64,000 nucleotides of DNA from Actinacidiphila rubida (GCF_900110255.1 NZ_FODD01000007.1:62001-126000), one strand, 5' to 3'; shown: positions 43,883 to 53,415, counted from the first letter of the stretch. Translations and numbers: made by a program. The notes: generated by a model not told the origin, from the letters alone.

Positions 43883-43917
43883 AGAGCCCGGGACCGTCAG
43901 GGACGGTCCCGGGCTCT
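43883..43917. terminator. Bidirectional 16-bp-stem terminator
   Basis: AGAGCCCGGGACCGTC (43883-43898) pairs perfectly with its complement at 43902-43917 around AGG, between the convergent MBL and nagE2 genes. Confidence 0.95.
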
Positions 43918-43929
43918 CTGGTTCACCCG

Positions 43930-45198
43930 TTACTTGGTGAGGTCCTCGATCTCCTCCTCGGGCTCCCGGCCGGGAGTCTTGAGGTTGAACCTCACGATCG
44001 CGAACCGGAACACGAAGTAGTAGATCGCCGCGAAGCACAGGCCGATCGGGATGATCAGCCACGGCTTGGTCGCGTGGTTCCAGTTGAGCACGTAGTCGAT
44101 GAAGCCGGCGGAGAAGTTGAAGCCGGCGTGCACGCCCAGGCCCGTGGTGACGGCCATCGACGCGGCGGTCAGCAGCACGTGGATCACGTACAGGATCGGC
44201 GCGATGAACATGAACGAGAACTCGATCGGCTCGGTGACACCGGTGACGAACGAGGTCAGCGCCAGGGAGACCATCATGCCCAGGACGGCCTTGCGGCGCT
44301 CGGGACGCGCGGTGTGCGCCATGGCCAGGGCGGCGGCCGGCAGGCCGAACATCATGATCGGGAAGAAGCCCGACTGGAACATGCCCGCGGTGTGGTCGCC
44401 GGCCAGGAAGCGCGGGATGTCGCCGTGCACCACGGTGCCGGCGGGGGTGGTGTAGTCGCCGAGCTGGAACCAGGCCACCGCGTTGACGAACTGGTGCATG
44501 CCGACCGGGATCAGCGCCCGGTTGACGCCGCCGAAGATCGCCGCGCCGCCGGAGCCCAGGCCCGTCATCCAGTCACCGAAGTGCGTGATGCCGTTGCCGA
44601 TCGGCTCCCAGACCAGGCCGAAGAAGACGCCGACCAGCAGGCCGACGAAGGCCATCAGGATCGGCACCAGGCGGCGGCCGTTGAAGAAGCCGAGCCAGTC
44701 GACGAGCTTGGTGCGGTGGAAGCGCTGCCAGACCACGGCCGACAGCAGGCCCATGATGATGCCGCCGAGGACGCCGGGGTCGTTGTAGACCGCCGCGACG
44801 TCGACGCCGTTGTTGGCGGTGGTGTTGATCACCGCGTCGTGCACCGGGAACGCCTGCAGGACCTTGCTGTAGACGAGGAAGCCGACCACCGCGGCGAGCG
44901 CGGTGGAGCCGTCCGACTTCTTGGCGAAACCGATGGCCACGCCCAGGCAGAAGAGGATGGGGAGCGCGCCGGTCAGGGCGCCGCCGGCGTTGGCGAAGAC
45001 CGTGGCGACCTTGCCCCAGCCCAGTCCGTCCTTGCCGAAGACGTCGTCGGCGCCGAGCCGGACCATGATGCCTGCGGCGGGCAGGACGGCGATCGGCAGC
45101 TGGAGGCTGCGTCCGACCTTCTGCAGTCCCTGGAACAGGCCGGAGCCCCGCTTCTTCGCGGGAGCCGCGGGTGCCGCCGAGGCGGTGGCCGTACTCAT
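43930..45198 (-). CDS. nagE2: PTS GlcNAc-specific EIIC permease NagE2
   Basis: This 422-residue integral membrane EIIC of the glucose/GlcNAc family has ~10 hydrophobic segments. It opens with a short cytosolic lead (AAPAKKRGSGLFQGLQKVGRSLQLPIAVLPAAGI), and the conserved FVTGVTEPIEFSFMFIAP loop binds sugar. EIIB is not fused and comes from the separate nagF. The name follows the order nagF–nagE1–nagE2 I recall from S. coelicolor, where NagE2 is the main GlcNAc importer. Two dre sites lie 18-50 bp upstream of the start, so DasR control is nearly certain. Confidence 0.93.
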   Translation of the reverse strand: MSTATASAAPAAPAKKRGSGLFQGLQKVGRSLQLPIAVLPAAGIMVRLGADDVFGKDGLGWGKVATVFANAGGALTGALPILFCLGVAIGFAKKSDGSTALAAVVGFLVYSKVLQAFPVHDAVINTTANNGVDVAAVYNDPGVLGGIIMGLLSAVVWQRFHRTKLVDWLGFFNGRRLVPILMAFVGLLVGVFFGLVWEPIGNGITHFGDWMTGLGSGGAAIFGGVNRALIPVGMHQFVNAVAWFQLGDYTTPAGTVVHGDIPRFLAGDHTAGMFQSGFFPIMMFGLPAAALAMAHTARPERRKAVLGMMVSLALTSFVTGVTEPIEFSFMFIAPILYVIHVLLTAASMAVTTGLGVHAGFNFSAGFIDYVLNWNHATKPWLIIPIGLCFAAIYYFVFRFAIVRFNLKTPGREPEEEIEDLTK

Positions 45199-45215
45199 GA
45201 GATGACAATCCAATC

Positions 45216-45248
45216 CGTGGTCTATACCACTCAGTGGTGTAGACCTTT
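45216..45248. promoter_or_regulatory. Two adjacent dre sites before nagE2
   Basis: CGTGGTCTATACCACT (45216-45231) matches the dre consensus at 14 of 16 positions. AGTGGTGTAGACCTTT (45233-45248) is a second, weaker copy (13 of 16), one base away. Both lie 18-50 bp upstream of the nagE2 start codon. Confidence 0.92.
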
Positions 45249-45373
45249 TTAACACGTCAGGTCCGCGTAAAGGAATGGGTCATTCCGTATGGCCTCCGCC
45301 ACATTCGGCCTGATCAGGCAACCTTTGTGGCGATTCGTGATCCGGCCGTGACGCGACCGGGACCGGGTGGCGA

Positions 45374-46684
45374 CTACCTGACGTTCTCCCGCTCCAGCTC
45401 GTCGCCGATCTCGTCCGGCTCGCGCCCGGGTGTCTTCAGGTCGAAGGCGGTGATCACGAACCGGAACAGCGCGTAGTACACGACGGCGAAGCCGGCTCCC
45501 ACGACCAGGATCAGCCACGGCTTGGTGGCCAGGTTCCAGTTGATGACGTAGTCGATCAGCCCGGCCGAGAAGCTGAAGCCGTCCTTGATCCCCAGCGCCC
45601 AGCACAGCGCCATGGAGACGCCGGTCAGGACCGCGTGGATCGCGTACAGCAGAGGCGCGATGAAGAGGAAAGAGTACTCGATCGGCTCGGTGATCCCGGT
45701 GACGAACGAGGTCAGGGCCACCGACAGCATCAGACCGGAGACCTCCTTGCGGCGGTGCGGCTTGGCGGTGTGGGCGATGGCCAGGGCCGCGGCGGGCAGC
45801 GCGAACATCATGATCGGGAAGAAGCCGGTCTGGAACTGGCCGGCCGTGGGGTCGCCGGCCAGGAAGCGCGGGATGTCGCCGTGCACCACGGTGCCGTCCG
45901 GCTTGGTGAAGTCGCCGAACTGGAACCAGACGAAGGTGTTCAGGAACTGGTGCAGGCCGATGGTGAGCAGCGCGCGGTTGGCGATGCCGAAGATCCCCGA
46001 ACCGGTCGAGCCGAGGTCCACCAGCTTCTTGGAGAACGCGGTCAGCCCGTCGCCGATCGGGGGCCAGATCCACAGGCACACCACGGCGAACACGATCGCC
46101 ACCCCGGACATGATGATCGGCACCAGGCGGCGGCCGTTGAAGAACCCGAGCCAGTCCGGGAGCCGGGTGCGGTGGAAGCGCTGCCACAGGTAGGCGGTGG
46201 ACAGGCCCATCACGATGCCGCCGAAGACGCCCGGGTTCTGGTACGTGGCGACGATCGCGGTGTTGTCCTTGGCGATGCAGGCGCCCGCCTGGAACGCGCT
46301 CCCGGCCGCGCAGTCCTTGGGGAAGGCGTGCAGCACGCCGTTGTAGACCAGGAAGCCGGCGACCGCGGCCAGCGCGGTCGAGCCGTCGGACTTCCTGGCC
46401 ATGCCGATGGCCACGCCCACGCAGAACAGCAGCGGAAGCCCGAGGCTGCCGTCCAGCAGCGCGCCGCCCGCGCCCGCGAAGACCTTCGCCAGCCGGTCCC
46501 AGCCCAGCCCGGTCGGGCCGAAGACGTCGTCCTGGCCGAGCCGGTTGAGGATGCCGGCGGCCGGCAGCACCGCGATGGGGAGCTGGAGGCTGCGGCCCAT
46601 CTTCTGCAGCCCCTGGAAGAACACCGACCACGGGGACTTGCGGGGAGCCGCGGAGCTGGGGCCGACCACGCTGTCCGTGCTCAT
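45374..46684 (-). CDS. nagE1: PTS GlcNAc-family EIIC permease NagE1
   Basis: This 436-residue paralogue of the neighbouring NagE2 has the same architecture: FFQGLQKMGRSLQLPIAVLPAAGIL, a polytopic core and FVTGITEPIEYSFLFIAP. It differs in an extra loop with two cysteines (KDCAAGSAFQAGACIAKD) absent from NagE2. The upstream region is shared with nagF and carries a near-perfect dre site. In S. coelicolor the equivalent gene appears minor compared with nagE2. It ends 176 bp before the nagE2 start on the same strand. Confidence 0.93.
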   Translation of the reverse strand: MSTDSVVGPSSAAPRKSPWSVFFQGLQKMGRSLQLPIAVLPAAGILNRLGQDDVFGPTGLGWDRLAKVFAGAGGALLDGSLGLPLLFCVGVAIGMARKSDGSTALAAVAGFLVYNGVLHAFPKDCAAGSAFQAGACIAKDNTAIVATYQNPGVFGGIVMGLSTAYLWQRFHRTRLPDWLGFFNGRRLVPIIMSGVAIVFAVVCLWIWPPIGDGLTAFSKKLVDLGSTGSGIFGIANRALLTIGLHQFLNTFVWFQFGDFTKPDGTVVHGDIPRFLAGDPTAGQFQTGFFPIMMFALPAAALAIAHTAKPHRRKEVSGLMLSVALTSFVTGITEPIEYSFLFIAPLLYAIHAVLTGVSMALCWALGIKDGFSFSAGLIDYVINWNLATKPWLILVVGAGFAVVYYALFRFVITAFDLKTPGREPDEIGDELERENVR

Positions 46685-46724
46685 CGCTGTCCTCCCTGGT
46701 GGCGGCCGCTCCCGCGTCCGTTAC

Positions 46725-46740
46725 AGTGGTCTAAACCACT
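46725..46740. promoter_or_regulatory. dre site between nagE1 and nagF
   Basis: AGTGGTCTAAACCACT is a near-perfect palindrome and matches the dre consensus at 15 of 16 positions. It lies 41 bp before nagE1 and 161 bp before nagF, so one DasR dimer may control both directions. Confidence 0.95.
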
Positions 46741-46900
46741 GAGGGCGGCGTGGGCGCCGCCGCTCCCGCCCGGACCGGACCGCCCATGATCGTCATGGTG
46801 GTCCCCCGGGCGGACAACCGCCCGTGAAGCTGGGCCAACCGTGGGTTACCGTGACAATACGGACCCGCCGGTGGGTCAGGGGCAACAGGGAGACACACAG

Positions 46901-47134
46901 ATGGCCACCAAGGCTGAGAAGATCGTCGCCGGTCTCGGCGGAATCGACAACATCGAAGAGGTCGAGGGCTGCATCACCCGGCTCCGCACCGAGGTCAAGG
47001 ACCCCGGCCTCGTCGACGAGGCCGCGCTGAAGGCGGCCGGAGCCCACGGCGTCGTCAAGATGGGCAACGCGATCCAGGTGGTCATCGGCACCGACGCCGA
47101 CCCGATCGCCGCCGACATCGAGGACCTGATGTAG
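46901..47134 (+). CDS. nagF: PTS GlcNAc EIIB protein NagF
   Basis: This 77-residue protein passes phosphate from EIIA to the sugar bound by NagE1/NagE2. The active cysteine is Cys24 in VEGCITRLRTEV, and GAHGVVKMGNAIQVVIG is the other conserved stretch. GGGAG lies 10 nt before the ATG. It is divergent from nagE1 and followed by a strong terminator. Standing EIIB proteins apart from the EIIC is the streptomycete arrangement. Confidence 0.95.
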   Translation: MATKAEKIVAGLGGIDNIEEVEGCITRLRTEVKDPGLVDEAALKAAGAHGVVKMGNAIQVVIGTDADPIAADIEDLM

Positions 47135-47168
47135 GAGGCGGCGGGCAGCGCACGCTGAACCCTCCGAG

Positions 47169-47210
47169 CCGGCCGCCGTACCCGGGACACCCCCCGGGCA
47201 CGGCGGCCGG
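47169..47210 (+). terminator. Long hairpin terminator after nagF
   Basis: CCGGCCGCCGT (47169-47179) pairs with ACGGCGGCCGG (47200-47210), and CCCGGG/CCCGGG pair inside, giving a ~17-bp stem. Confidence 0.9.
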
Positions 47211-47290
47211 TTCGCGTTCCCCCCGCCGGCGGCGCGTCCCGCCGCCCCGCCCGGGCCCGCCACCGCCCTCACCCGGATAGGCTCGGCCCC

Positions 47291-48016
47291 ATGTCACGAT
47301 TCGACGGCCGCACCCCCGACCAGCTCCGCCCCGTCACCATCGAGCGCGGCTGGAGCAAGCACGCCGAAGGCTCCGTCCTGGTGTCGTTCGGCGACACCCG
47401 CGTGCTGTGCACCGCCAGCGCCACCCAGGGCGTACCGCGATGGCGCAAGGGCAGCGGCGAGGGCTGGGTCACCGCCGAGTACGCGATGCTGCCGCGCGCC
47501 ACCAACGACCGCGGCGACCGCGAATCCGTCCGCGGCAAGATCGGCGGCCGCACCCACGAGATCTCCCGGCTCATCGGCCGCTCGCTGCGCGGCGTCATCG
47601 ACTACAAGACGCTCGGCGAGAACACCATCGTGCTCGACTGCGACGTCCTGCAGGCCGACGGCGGCACCCGCACCGCCGCGATCACCGGCGCCTACGTGGC
47701 CCTGGCCGACGCCGTCGCCTGGATGCGCGACAACCACCTCATCCGCGCCAAGGCCCAGCCGCTCACCGGCACCGTCGCCGCCGTCAGCGTCGGCATCGTC
47801 GGCGGCGTGCCCCTCCTCGACCTCGCCTACGAGGAGGACGTCAAGGCCGAGACCGACATGAACGTCGTCTGCACCGGCGACGGCCGCTTCGTGGAGGTCC
47901 AGGGCACCGCCGAGGGCCAGCCCTTCGACCGCGCCGAACTCGACACCCTCCTCGACCTCGCGGTCCAGGGCTGCGCCGACCTCACCGCGATCCAGCAGGC
48001 GGCGCTGGAGGGCTGA
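47291..48016 (+). CDS. rph: Ribonuclease PH
   Basis: This 241-residue phosphorolytic exoribonuclease trims tRNA 3' ends. [18 protein letters not shown] opens the protein, [38 protein letters not shown] is the phosphate/RNA-binding core, and [17 protein letters not shown] completes the RNase PH signature. The ATG at 47291 begins the conserved region. rdgB, usually next to rph in actinomycetes, lies 8 kb away here, with an ABC exporter and other genes between. Confidence 0.97.
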   Translation: MSRFDGRTPDQLRPVTIERGWSKHAEGSVLVSFGDTRVLCTASATQGVPRWRKGSGEGWVTAEYAMLPRATNDRGDRESVRGKIGGRTHEISRLIGRSLRGVIDYKTLGENTIVLDCDVLQADGGTRTAAITGAYVALADAVAWMRDNHLIRAKAQPLTGTVAAVSVGIVGGVPLLDLAYEEDVKAETDMNVVCTGDGRFVEVQGTAEGQPFDRAELDTLLDLAVQGCADLTAIQQAALEG

Positions 48017-48034
48017 CCCGCCGGCCACCACCAC

Positions 48035-48065
48035 CCGCCGGCCCGGTCACGCACCGGACCGGCGG
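48035..48065. terminator. Bidirectional terminator rph/ABC
   Basis: CCGCCGG (48035-48041) pairs with CCGGCGG (48059-48065), continued by CCGGT/ACCGG around CACGC. It overlaps the 3' end of the ABC ATPase gene on the other strand. Confidence 0.85.
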
Positions 48066-49042
48066 TCCTCCGCGGCGCCGTACATGCGGGCGATGACGTC
48101 CTCGATCGCCGGCTCCCGCACCGACAGGTCCACCAGCGGAAAACGGTCGGCCAGCGCGGCCACCAGCGGCGCGGCGCTCGCCGACGCCGGGAACGCCAGC
48201 CACTGCCGCGGCCCCTCCGACCGCACGCAGCGCGCACCCGGCAGCTCCACCGGCGGCAGCTCCCGGGCGAAGTCCACCACCAGCGTCCGCTCGCTCTCAC
48301 CCACCGCGTGCAGCCCCGCCAGATCCCCGTCGTACACCAGCCGCCCGTGGTCGATGACCATCACCCGACGGCACAGCGTCTCGATGTCCGTCAGGTCGTG
48401 CGTCGTCAGCAGCACCGTCGTACCCCGCTCGGCGTTGACCTCCCTCAGGAACGACCGCACCTTCGTCTTGCTCACCACGTCCAGGCCGATCGTCGGCTCG
48501 TCCAGGTACAGCACCTCCGGATCGTGCAGCAGCGCCGCCGCGATGTCCCCGCGCATCCGCTGCCCCAGCGACAGCTGCCGCACCGGCACGTCCAGCAGCG
48601 GCCCCAGATCCAGCAGCTCCACGCACGCCTCCAGGTTCCTGGCGTACCGCGCCGGCTCGATCCGGTACATCCGGCGCACCAGGTGGTACGAGTCGCGCAG
48701 CGGCAGATCCCACCACAGCGTCGTGCGCTGCCCGAACACCACCCCGATCCGCCGCGCCAGCCGCGTCCGCTCCCGCGTCGGATCGATCCCGTCGATCCGG
48801 ATCCGGCCCGCACTCGGATTCAGGATGCCCGTCAGCATCTTGATCGTCGTGGACTTCCCCGCCCCGTTCGGCCCGATGTAGCCGACCACCTCGCCACGCG
48901 GCACCGAGAACGAGATGCCGTCCACCGCCCGCACCTCGTGCCGGGTACGCCGCAACGCCCCCGCCCGGCGGCGCACCTCGAACACCTTCTCCACGCCGTC
49001 CAGCTCGATGACGGTCCCCGCGCCGCCCGTCGCGTCACCCAT
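48047..49042 (-). CDS. ABC-2 type transporter ATP-binding protein
   Basis: This 331-residue ATPase has Walker A (GPNGAGKST), the Q-loop region VVFGQRTTLWWDLP, the ABC signature (QLSLGQRMRGDIAAALLHDP, with Gly-Gln in the LSGGQ place), Walker B (LYLDEPTIGLD) and the switch His (TTHD). A C-terminal DUF4162-like segment follows. The QRTTLWWDLP and LSLGQRMR signatures are those of the YbbK/NatA-like exporters paired with DUF990 permeases. It is the third gene of a three-gene operon, 3 bp after the permease gene. The substrate is unknown. Confidence 0.92.
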   Translation of the reverse strand: MGDATGGAGTVIELDGVEKVFEVRRRAGALRRTRHEVRAVDGISFSVPRGEVVGYIGPNGAGKSTTIKMLTGILNPSAGRIRIDGIDPTRERTRLARRIGVVFGQRTTLWWDLPLRDSYHLVRRMYRIEPARYARNLEACVELLDLGPLLDVPVRQLSLGQRMRGDIAAALLHDPEVLYLDEPTIGLDVVSKTKVRSFLREVNAERGTTVLLTTHDLTDIETLCRRVMVIDHGRLVYDGDLAGLHAVGESERTLVVDFARELPPVELPGARCVRSEGPRQWLAFPASASAAPLVAALADRFPLVDLSVREPAIEDVIARMYGAAEDRRSGA

Positions 49043-49045
49043 CGC

Positions 49046-49933
49046 TCAGCTCCCTGTACTGCGATACGAACGAAGCCCCGCACGCCAGGCCGCACCGGCC
49101 AGCGCACAGCAGCAGAAGGCCACCACCGGCGACAGGAAGTCCACCCAGCCCGGCAGGCCCAGCGGATCCGGCTCACCCAGGATGCGCAACGCCGGCAGCC
49201 AGTTCACGAACGCCAGCGGCACCACGAACGTCACCCCCCGCACCAGCTCCCGCGCGAACACCCCCGGCGGATACTGCAGCATCGTGTTGCCGCCGTACGT
49301 CACCGAGTTCTGCACCTCCGACGCGTCCGACGCCCAGAACTGGAACGCGCCGCCCGCCACGAACACCGCACAGAAGATCGCCGCACCCGACACCAGCATC
49401 ACCGGCAGCAGCACCACCTTCACCGGCGTCCACGCCACGTCCACCCGCATCAGCGCCCAGCCCAGCACCAGCAGACCCTGCGTGATCCGGCCCAGCCGGC
49501 GCAGCGCGAACCGGTCCGCCGCGACCTGCGCCAGCACCGGCACCGGCCGCAGCAGCAACGTGTCCAGCGTGCCGTCGCGCACCCGCCGCCCCAGCCGGTC
49601 CATCGACCCCATCAGCAGGTCCGCCACCCCGAACGCGGTACTCGTCGTGCCGTACAGGAACGCCACCTCCGGCAGCGTGAACCCGCCCAGCACCCGCACG
49701 TGCGCGAACATCAGCACGATCGTCACGAAGTCCAGCGCCGTCGCCGCGAAGTTCCCCAGCGCCGTCATCACGAACGACAACCGGTACGCCATCGTCGAGC
49801 GCACCCACATCCCGACGATCAGCAGATACGCCCAGCCCGCCTGGAACGCCGCCGCACCCGGCCGCCGCCGCACCCGCCCCACCCCGCGCGGGCCCGCGTC
49901 CGCCGCCTCCCACCGCTCCGCGCTCTCAGCCAC
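49046..49933 (-). CDS. ABC-2 permease, DUF990 type
   Basis: This 295-residue membrane protein has a GTG start that overlaps the upstream permease stop by 8 bp. It has six hydrophobic segments, for example MAYRLSFVMTALGNFAATALDFVTIVLMF and VVLLPVMLVSGAAIFCAVFVAG. LLRPVPVLAQVAADRFALRRLGR is characteristic of the DUF990 family. With the other permease it should form a heterodimeric channel driven by the adjacent ATPase. Confidence 0.87.
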   Translation of the reverse strand: MAESAERWEAADAGPRGVGRVRRRPGAAAFQAGWAYLLIVGMWVRSTMAYRLSFVMTALGNFAATALDFVTIVLMFAHVRVLGGFTLPEVAFLYGTTSTAFGVADLLMGSMDRLGRRVRDGTLDTLLLRPVPVLAQVAADRFALRRLGRITQGLLVLGWALMRVDVAWTPVKVVLLPVMLVSGAAIFCAVFVAGGAFQFWASDASEVQNSVTYGGNTMLQYPPGVFARELVRGVTFVVPLAFVNWLPALRILGEPDPLGLPGWVDFLSPVVAFCCCALAGAAWRAGLRSYRSTGS

Positions 49934-50729
49934 CCTGGACCACCACCCGGCGCGCCGCCACCGTCTGCAGCAGCCGCCCCGCCCCCAGCAGCACCACCGC
50001 CCAGCCCGCCTGGAACGCCAGCGCACCCGCTGCCGACGGCCCGCTGTCCCGGCCCAGCAGCACATCCGCCGGGACCTGCAGCATCGCCGCCCACGGCAGC
50101 GCCCGCGCCACCACCCCCAGCCACCCCGGGAACACCGTCAACGGCAGCAGCATCCCCGAGAAGAACAAGCCCGCCAGCCACGCCACCTGCGTCACCCCCG
50201 ACCCGTCCAGCAGCCAGAACGCGCTCAGCGCCACCAGGAACCGCACCGCGAAACTCACCACCGCGCCCAGCGCCACCGCCACCAGGAACAGCAGCCACGT
50301 CACCGCGTCCGACGGCAGCGCCAGATCGAAGACCAGCGCCCCGCACACCATCGGCAGCACCCCCCGCCCCAGCAGATGGAACGCCGACCGGCCCAGATCC
50401 GCCGACAGCCACCACGCCTGCAGATCCGCCGGCCGGTACAGGTCCACCGCGATGTCGCCCGACCTGATCCGCTCCATCAGCTCGTCCTCGAACCCGCCGC
50501 CCATCAGCGCCATCGTCATCAGCAGCGCCTGCCCGACCCACACGTACGTCAGCGCCTGCGCCTGCGTGTAACCGCCCAGATGCGGCCGCTGGTCCCACAG
50601 CGCGATGTAGCTGTACGACACGATCAGGCCGAACACGGAATTGGTGAACACCCCCGCCGCCGTCGCCATGCGGTACGTGGCGTACCGGCGGAAACCGCGG
50701 ACCGCCACCGCCGCGTAGAACGCGCCCAC
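49926..50729 (-). CDS. ABC-2 permease, first gene of the exporter operon
   Basis: This 267-residue membrane protein starts at a GTG 11 nt after GGGAGG; upstream GTGs at 50741 and 50792 are possible. YRMATAAGVFTNSVFGLIVSYSYIALW, YTQAQALTYVWVGQALLM and the IRSGDIAVDLYRPADLQAWWL motif match the second DUF990-like permease of such systems. Six hydrophobic segments are seen. The 298 bp upstream (50730-51027) are shared with the divergent PBP gene and show no clear palindrome apart from a TACG-rich stretch near 50950. Confidence 0.85.
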   Translation of the reverse strand: MGAFYAAVAVRGFRRYATYRMATAAGVFTNSVFGLIVSYSYIALWDQRPHLGGYTQAQALTYVWVGQALLMTMALMGGGFEDELMERIRSGDIAVDLYRPADLQAWWLSADLGRSAFHLLGRGVLPMVCGALVFDLALPSDAVTWLLFLVAVALGAVVSFAVRFLVALSAFWLLDGSGVTQVAWLAGLFFSGMLLPLTVFPGWLGVVARALPWAAMLQVPADVLLGRDSGPSAAGALAFQAGWAVVLLGAGRLLQTVAARRVVVQGG

Positions 50730-51027
50730 CTCGCCCCGCACCTCCCGCCGCCACCGCCGAAGGCCCGGACGGCCCTCCAGGGCGCCGAGCACACGAGCCG
50801 AGCAGCCTAGTGCGCGGCCCGCGCCGGCGGCCAACGAATTTCCCCCCGGCACGTTTGGCGCACCTGTCACAGGGGAGTCACGGATGCGCGCCGGTGATCC
50901 GCGGCGGACCCCCGATGCGAGAAGGTGAGACCGAGGACTGTGTGGGTGTACGCGGTCGTACGTAACGATTAGTCCACCATGTACCGCCGCGGCCAACCCC
51001 GGCGGCCGCCGAGGAGTCCCCTAAGAC

Positions 51028-53394
51028 ATGAACGCTGCGCCGAACCCGTCAGGCGGCCGAACCGGCCTGCGCCGCATCCTGCCCACCTGGCGGACGATGA
51101 CCGGCCTCGTCCTCACCGGCCTGCTGCTCCTCATCGGCGCGTTCTTCGTCGGCTACGCCCTGGTGTCCATCCCCGACGCGAACGCCGCGGCCGTCGCGCA
51201 GAACAACGTCTACCTCTACGCCGACGGCAAGACCGAGCTGTCCCGCGACGGCGCCGTCAACCGGCAGAACGTCCCCCTCAGCGGCGTCGCCAAGACCGCC
51301 CAGTACGCCGTCCTGTCCGCGGAGGACCGCAACTTCTACCACGAGTCCGCGGTCAGCCCGAAGGCCATGGTCCGCGCCATCTGGAACACCGCGACCGGCA
51401 AGGGCCGCCAGTCCGGCTCCACCATCACCCAGCAGTACGTGAAGAACTACTACCTCAACCAGAACCAGACCGCGTCGCGGAAGGTCAAGGAGTTCTTCAT
51501 CGCGATCAAGCTGGACCGCAACGAGACCAAGGACCAGATCCTCGAGGGCTACCTCAACACCAGCTACTACGGCCGCAACGCCTACGGCATCCAGGCCGCC
51601 GCCGAGGCCTACTTCGGCAAGGACGCCGCCCACCTCACCACCGCCCAGGGCGCCTACCTCGCCACCCTCCTCAACGCCCCCAGCGAGTACGACCTCGCCG
51701 CCCACCCCGAGAACGCCGCCGCCGCCAAGGGCCGCTGGAACTACGTCCTCGACGGCATGGTCAAGGAAGGCTGGCTCACCGCCTCCGAACGCCACGCCAC
51801 CGCGTTCCCCGCCCTCGGCAAACCCAAGCCCATCGCCAGCAAGGCCGGCCAGCGCGGCTACATCATCGAGGCCGTCAACCGCTACCTCACCGACCACCAC
51901 ATCGTCGACGCCGACTCCCTGCGCAGCGGCGGCTACACCATCACCACCACCATCCAGAAGCCCAAGGAGGACGCCCTCGTCAAGGCCGCCCAGGACAACG
52001 TCTACGACAAACTCGGCCACCGCACCGCCGACACCTACGTCCGCGCGGGCGCCGTCTCCATCGACCCCGCCACCGGCGACGTCGTCGCCCTCTACGGCGG
52101 CATCGACTACACCAAGCAGTACGTCAGCAGCGCCACCAACAGCACCTACCAGCCCGGCTCCACCTTCAAGCCCGTCGTCCTCACCTCCGCCTTCGAACAC
52201 CATTCCCAGACCCAGGACGGCGACCCCATCACCCCGTCCACCGACTACGACGGCACCAACAAGCGGCAGGTCCAGGGCCCCGACGGCCCCGTCGGCTACC
52301 ACCCCGCCAACGAGGACGACCGCTCCTACCCGACCATCGACGTCACCCACGCGATGGACAGGTCCGTCAACGCGGTCTACGCGCAGATGGCCCAGGACGT
52401 CGGCACCGGCAAGGTCACCGACACCGCGCGCTCCCTCGGCCTCCCCGACAGCGTCAAGATCCCCCAGACCCCCGCCATGGCCCTCGGCGCGTTCGGCGCC
52501 AGCCCCCTCGACATGGCCCAGGTCTACGCCACCCTCGCCGACCACGGCCGGGAGATCCCCTACTCCCTGGTGATCAAGGTCACCAAGGACGGCAACGACC
52601 TCGGCCTGCCCCAGCGCGACCCCGTCCAGGCCGTGCCCCGCGCCGCCGCCGACACCACCACCTCCGTCCTGCGGAGCGTCGTCGACGACCCCCAGGGCAC
52701 CGCCGTCGCCGCCCAGAACTCCGGATGGCCCTCCGCCGCCAAGACCGGCACCGCCGAAGAGGACCGCGCCGCCTGGTTCGCCGGCTACACCCCCAAGCTC
52801 GCCACCGTCGTCGCCATCCTCGGCATGAACCCCGACACCGGCGCGCAGGAGAAGCTCTACAACGCCATGAACCAGTCGCGCATCAACGGCGGCGGCCCGC
52901 CCGGCGAGGTCTGGGCCCAGTACACCGCGGCCGCACTCAACGGCACCCCCGTCCAGGACTTCACCCTGAACACCGACGGCGACGGCACCCCGCCCACCGA
53001 CGAACCCACCACCCCGGACAGCAGCTCGCCCGGCCAGTCGCCCACCGCCACCGGCACCACCCCCAGCCGCCCGCCCACCTCGCAGACCCCCAGCAGCACC
53101 CCGCCCAGCAGCCAGCCGCCCAGCACCACCCCGCCCACCGGCGACCCCACCCCGACCGACACCCTGCAGCCCGCCGGGGGCGTCACCGGCGGAGGCGGCA
53201 CGGGCGGCGGCACCGGCGGCACCGGAACCAACGGCGGCACCAGCGGCGGCACGGACACCGGCACCACCAGCGGCGGCACCGGCAACCAGGCCCCGCCCGC
53301 ACCCAACGCGACCGCCGCCGGCGCCTCCGGCGGCGCCGGCACCAGGACCGACACGCTCCAGCAGCAGCCCGCGACGCAGACGACCGCGCCGTAA
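51028..53394 (+). CDS. Class A penicillin-binding protein (transglycosylase/transpeptidase)
   Basis: This 788-residue protein has one N-terminal membrane helix (residues ~25-48) and makes and crosslinks peptidoglycan outside the membrane. The GT51 domain has the catalytic Glu99 (SAEDRNFYHE), GGSTITQQYVKN-type loop (GSTITQQYVKNYYL) and the YLNTSYYGRNAYGIQAAAEAYFGK motif. The transpeptidase has Ser378-x-x-Lys381 (PGSTFKPV), Ser446-Val-Asn448 and Lys572-Thr-Gly. The last ~140 residues are a Pro/Ser/Thr- then Gly-rich extracellular tail. It is divergent from an ABC exporter operon. Confidence 0.96.
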   Translation: MNAAPNPSGGRTGLRRILPTWRTMTGLVLTGLLLLIGAFFVGYALVSIPDANAAAVAQNNVYLYADGKTELSRDGAVNRQNVPLSGVAKTAQYAVLSAEDRNFYHESAVSPKAMVRAIWNTATGKGRQSGSTITQQYVKNYYLNQNQTASRKVKEFFIAIKLDRNETKDQILEGYLNTSYYGRNAYGIQAAAEAYFGKDAAHLTTAQGAYLATLLNAPSEYDLAAHPENAAAAKGRWNYVLDGMVKEGWLTASERHATAFPALGKPKPIASKAGQRGYIIEAVNRYLTDHHIVDADSLRSGGYTITTTIQKPKEDALVKAAQDNVYDKLGHRTADTYVRAGAVSIDPATGDVVALYGGIDYTKQYVSSATNSTYQPGSTFKPVVLTSAFEHHSQTQDGDPITPSTDYDGTNKRQVQGPDGPVGYHPANEDDRSYPTIDVTHAMDRSVNAVYAQMAQDVGTGKVTDTARSLGLPDSVKIPQTPAMALGAFGASPLDMAQVYATLADHGREIPYSLVIKVTKDGNDLGLPQRDPVQAVPRAAADTTTSVLRSVVDDPQGTAVAAQNSGWPSAAKTGTAEEDRAAWFAGYTPKLATVVAILGMNPDTGAQEKLYNAMNQSRINGGGPPGEVWAQYTAAALNGTPVQDFTLNTDGDGTPPTDEPTTPDSSSPGQSPTATGTTPSRPPTSQTPSSTPPSSQPPSTTPPTGDPTPTDTLQPAGGVTGGGGTGGGTGGTGTNGGTSGGTDTGTTSGGTGNQAPPAPNATAAGASGGAGTRTDTLQQQPATQTTAP

Positions 53395-53415
53395 CCCGCG
53401 CCGCACACAGCAAGA

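Noticed and set aside
48047-50729. ABC operon as antibiotic resistance or biosynthetic cluster
   Set aside because: No biosynthetic gene or pathway regulator is adjacent; DUF990-type exporters are common in actinomycete core genomes.
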